6,466 nt of DNA from CAYLUN01 sp964386865 (GTDB lineage: Bacteria > Verrucomicrobiota > Kiritimatiellia > RFP12 > UBA1067): NCBI GenBank assembly GCA_964386865.1, contig CAYLUN010000179.1, positions 1 to 6,466 of the forward strand, given 5' to 3'. The position numbers were made by a program, and so were the translations under genes. This document shows, piece after piece, positions 5,512-6,466 of the stretch. Under the pieces are notes generated by a model that did no database searches, was not told where the DNA came from, and saw only the letters and a list, made by a program, of their open reading frames with translations. The first letter of the stretch is position 1. Each line of letters begins with the position of its first letter.

Positions 5512-6466
5512 ATGTGGAACAGAGTGACCCTGATCATCGCGTTGGCATTCTGGGCGGCGGCAGCTCGCGCGGGCGACTCCGTGGCGGCGGTTCAAGCGTC
5601 GGCCTTGCCCGCGGTCCGGTTCATCCTGCAGCTGGGCGTGCTGGTGCTCGCAGCCAAGGTCGGAGGGCGGCTGTTCCACCGCTGGCGCATGCCCCGCATG
5701 CTGGGCGAACTCGGCGCGGGCCTGCTGGTCGGGCCGTACGTGCTGGGGGGGCTCGCGCTCCCGCTCTTCCCGGACGGGCTGATGAGCGACGCCGCCGGCG
5801 TGTTCAGCGCGCAAGGCCCGGTATACGGCGTGCTGACCCTCTCTCTGGTCGTCTTTTTCTTCTTGGTCGGCTTGGACACGGACATCCAGCAGCTCCGGCG
5901 CGCCAAGGCGGGCGGCGTCGCGGCCGGAATCGGCGGCTTTGCGCTCTGCTTCGGCGTGACGCTCGCCGTTCTCGACCAGGTGGCGCCCGCGCTGGCCGAT
6001 GGCCGCGCGTGGGAGTGGACGGCGCCCCAGGCCTTGCTCGTGGGCACGGTCGTCTCGGTCACCTCGCTGGGCATGCTGGGGCGTATGCTGGCCGAGAGGC
6101 AGCGGCTGGAGTCGCCGGCCGGGGCCGTGGCACTGACGTCCGCCCTCACCGACAATGTGCTCGGCCTGTTCCTGCTGACCGTGTTTTCGGGGGCCGCTTC
6201 GGCTGTGGCCGCGGGCGGCGCGCCGTCCGCGCACCTGCTGGCGTCCATGGCGCTGCGGGCGCTGCTCGGTTTCGGCATGATCGCGCTGTGCGGGTTCCCC
6301 ATCGCGCGGTACGTGAACGGGCTGGCCCTTCGCGAGAAGAACTACACGAGCGCGTTCGCCGTTTCGGCGGCCTGCCTGCTGATCGCCGGCGGCGTGATGG
6401 GGGCGATGGGCCTGTCGGTCGTGGGCGGCGCGTACATGATGGGCGTCGCCTTCTCCACGACGGACC
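5512..6466 (+). CDS. Cation/proton antiporter, CPA2 family (partial, N-terminal 318 codons)
   Basis: The frame is open from ATG 5512 to the right edge, so the C-terminus is missing. The product is an inner-membrane Na+ or K+/H+ exchanger. Residues 1-20 (ending AAAARA, before GD) look like a signal peptide or first membrane segment. Multiple hydrophobic helices follow, with family patterns in order: MPRMLGELGAGLLVGPYVLG (60-79), typical of the second helix; FFFLVGLDTDIQQLRR (115-130), the F-L-x-G-L-E-x-D motif; GTVVSVTSLGMLGRML (178-193), the unwound fourth-helix motif; ALTDNVLGLFLL (211-222), the fifth-helix ion-binding motif; and GLSVVGGAYMMGVAFS (300-315), the later G-A-x-x-x-G helix. In the fifth helix the usual Asp-Asp reads D214-N215. 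The start is set by AAGGAG at 5499-5504. It sits 62 bases after der on the same strand. Ion specificity and any C-terminal regulatory (TrkA-N-like) domain cannot be judged. Confidence 0.88.
   Translation, partial: MWNRVTLIIALAFWAAAARAGDSVAAVQASALPAVRFILQLGVLVLAAKVGGRLFHRWRMPRMLGELGAGLLVGPYVLGGLALPLFPDGLMSDAAGVFSAQGPVYGVLTLSLVVFFFLVGLDTDIQQLRRAKAGGVAAGIGGFALCFGVTLAVLDQVAPALADGRAWEWTAPQALLVGTVVSVTSLGMLGRMLAERQRLESPAGAVALTSALTDNVLGLFLLTVFSGAASAVAAGGAPSAHLLASMALRALLGFGMIALCGFPIARYVNGLALREKNYTSAFAVSAACLLIAGGVMGAMGLSVVGGAYMMGVAFSTTD

Noticed and set aside
5341..6302. Long minus-strand open frames opposite the antiporter gene
   Set aside because: The sequence is Arg/Pro/Ser-rich without domains. 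The plus-strand frame has a strong ribosome-binding site, transmembrane helices and antiporter motifs.

Overview
The window is 6,466 bases of G+C-rich, gene-dense bacterial chromosome with no RNA gene, CRISPR array or mobile element that I can see. Intact Der, an NtrC-class sigma-54 activator, a GldA-like ABC ATPase and a kinase with an H-D-F-R-N-P H-box fit a Gram-negative-type bacterium. A member of the PVC group or a deltaproteobacterium-like lineage is possible, but this placement is a weak guess.

Layout. Positions 1-1742 and the kinase up to 3136 are on the minus strand; everything from 3390 to the end is on the plus strand. The left edge holds the first 88 codons of an ABC transporter ATPase (1-265). 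It has its own good sigma-70-type promoter (338-367), just downstream of the stop codon of the response regulator. Next come a sigma-54-dependent response regulator (372-1742) and a membrane histidine kinase (1739-3136). These two overlap by four bases (ATGA), with the kinase first in transcription order. A 253-base divergent intergenic region (3137-3389) follows. It opens onto a small gene for a membrane-anchored Hsp20/alpha-crystallin-like protein (3390-3941). Then come the ribosome-assembly GTPase gene der (4010-5449) and the 5' part of a CPA2-type cation/proton antiporter gene (5512 to the right edge). The antiporter frame has no stop inside the window.

Main point. The divergent region contains a sequence that matches the sigma-54 -24/-12 consensus at every specified position (3343-3358). 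It points at the Hsp20-like gene and puts the predicted transcript start about 21 bases before its ATG. Upstream are a perfect 7-3-7 inverted repeat (3275-3291) and a degenerate second copy 23 bases further away (3252-3268), at a distance typical for NtrC-type enhancers. The kinase-regulator pair transcribed away from it encodes a complete sigma-54 activator (receiver Asp, Walker A and B, GAFTGA, Fis-type HTH). The simplest reading is a compact local signalling circuit: a periplasmic sensor with a C-x-C-x-C cluster, a kinase, a sigma-54 activator, and a membrane-anchored small-heat-shock-like effector. The function is inferred; the architecture is read directly from the sequence.

Other notable points are a der promoter placed so that its mRNA would be leaderless, and an antiporter whose usual Asp-Asp ion-binding pair reads Asp-Asn.
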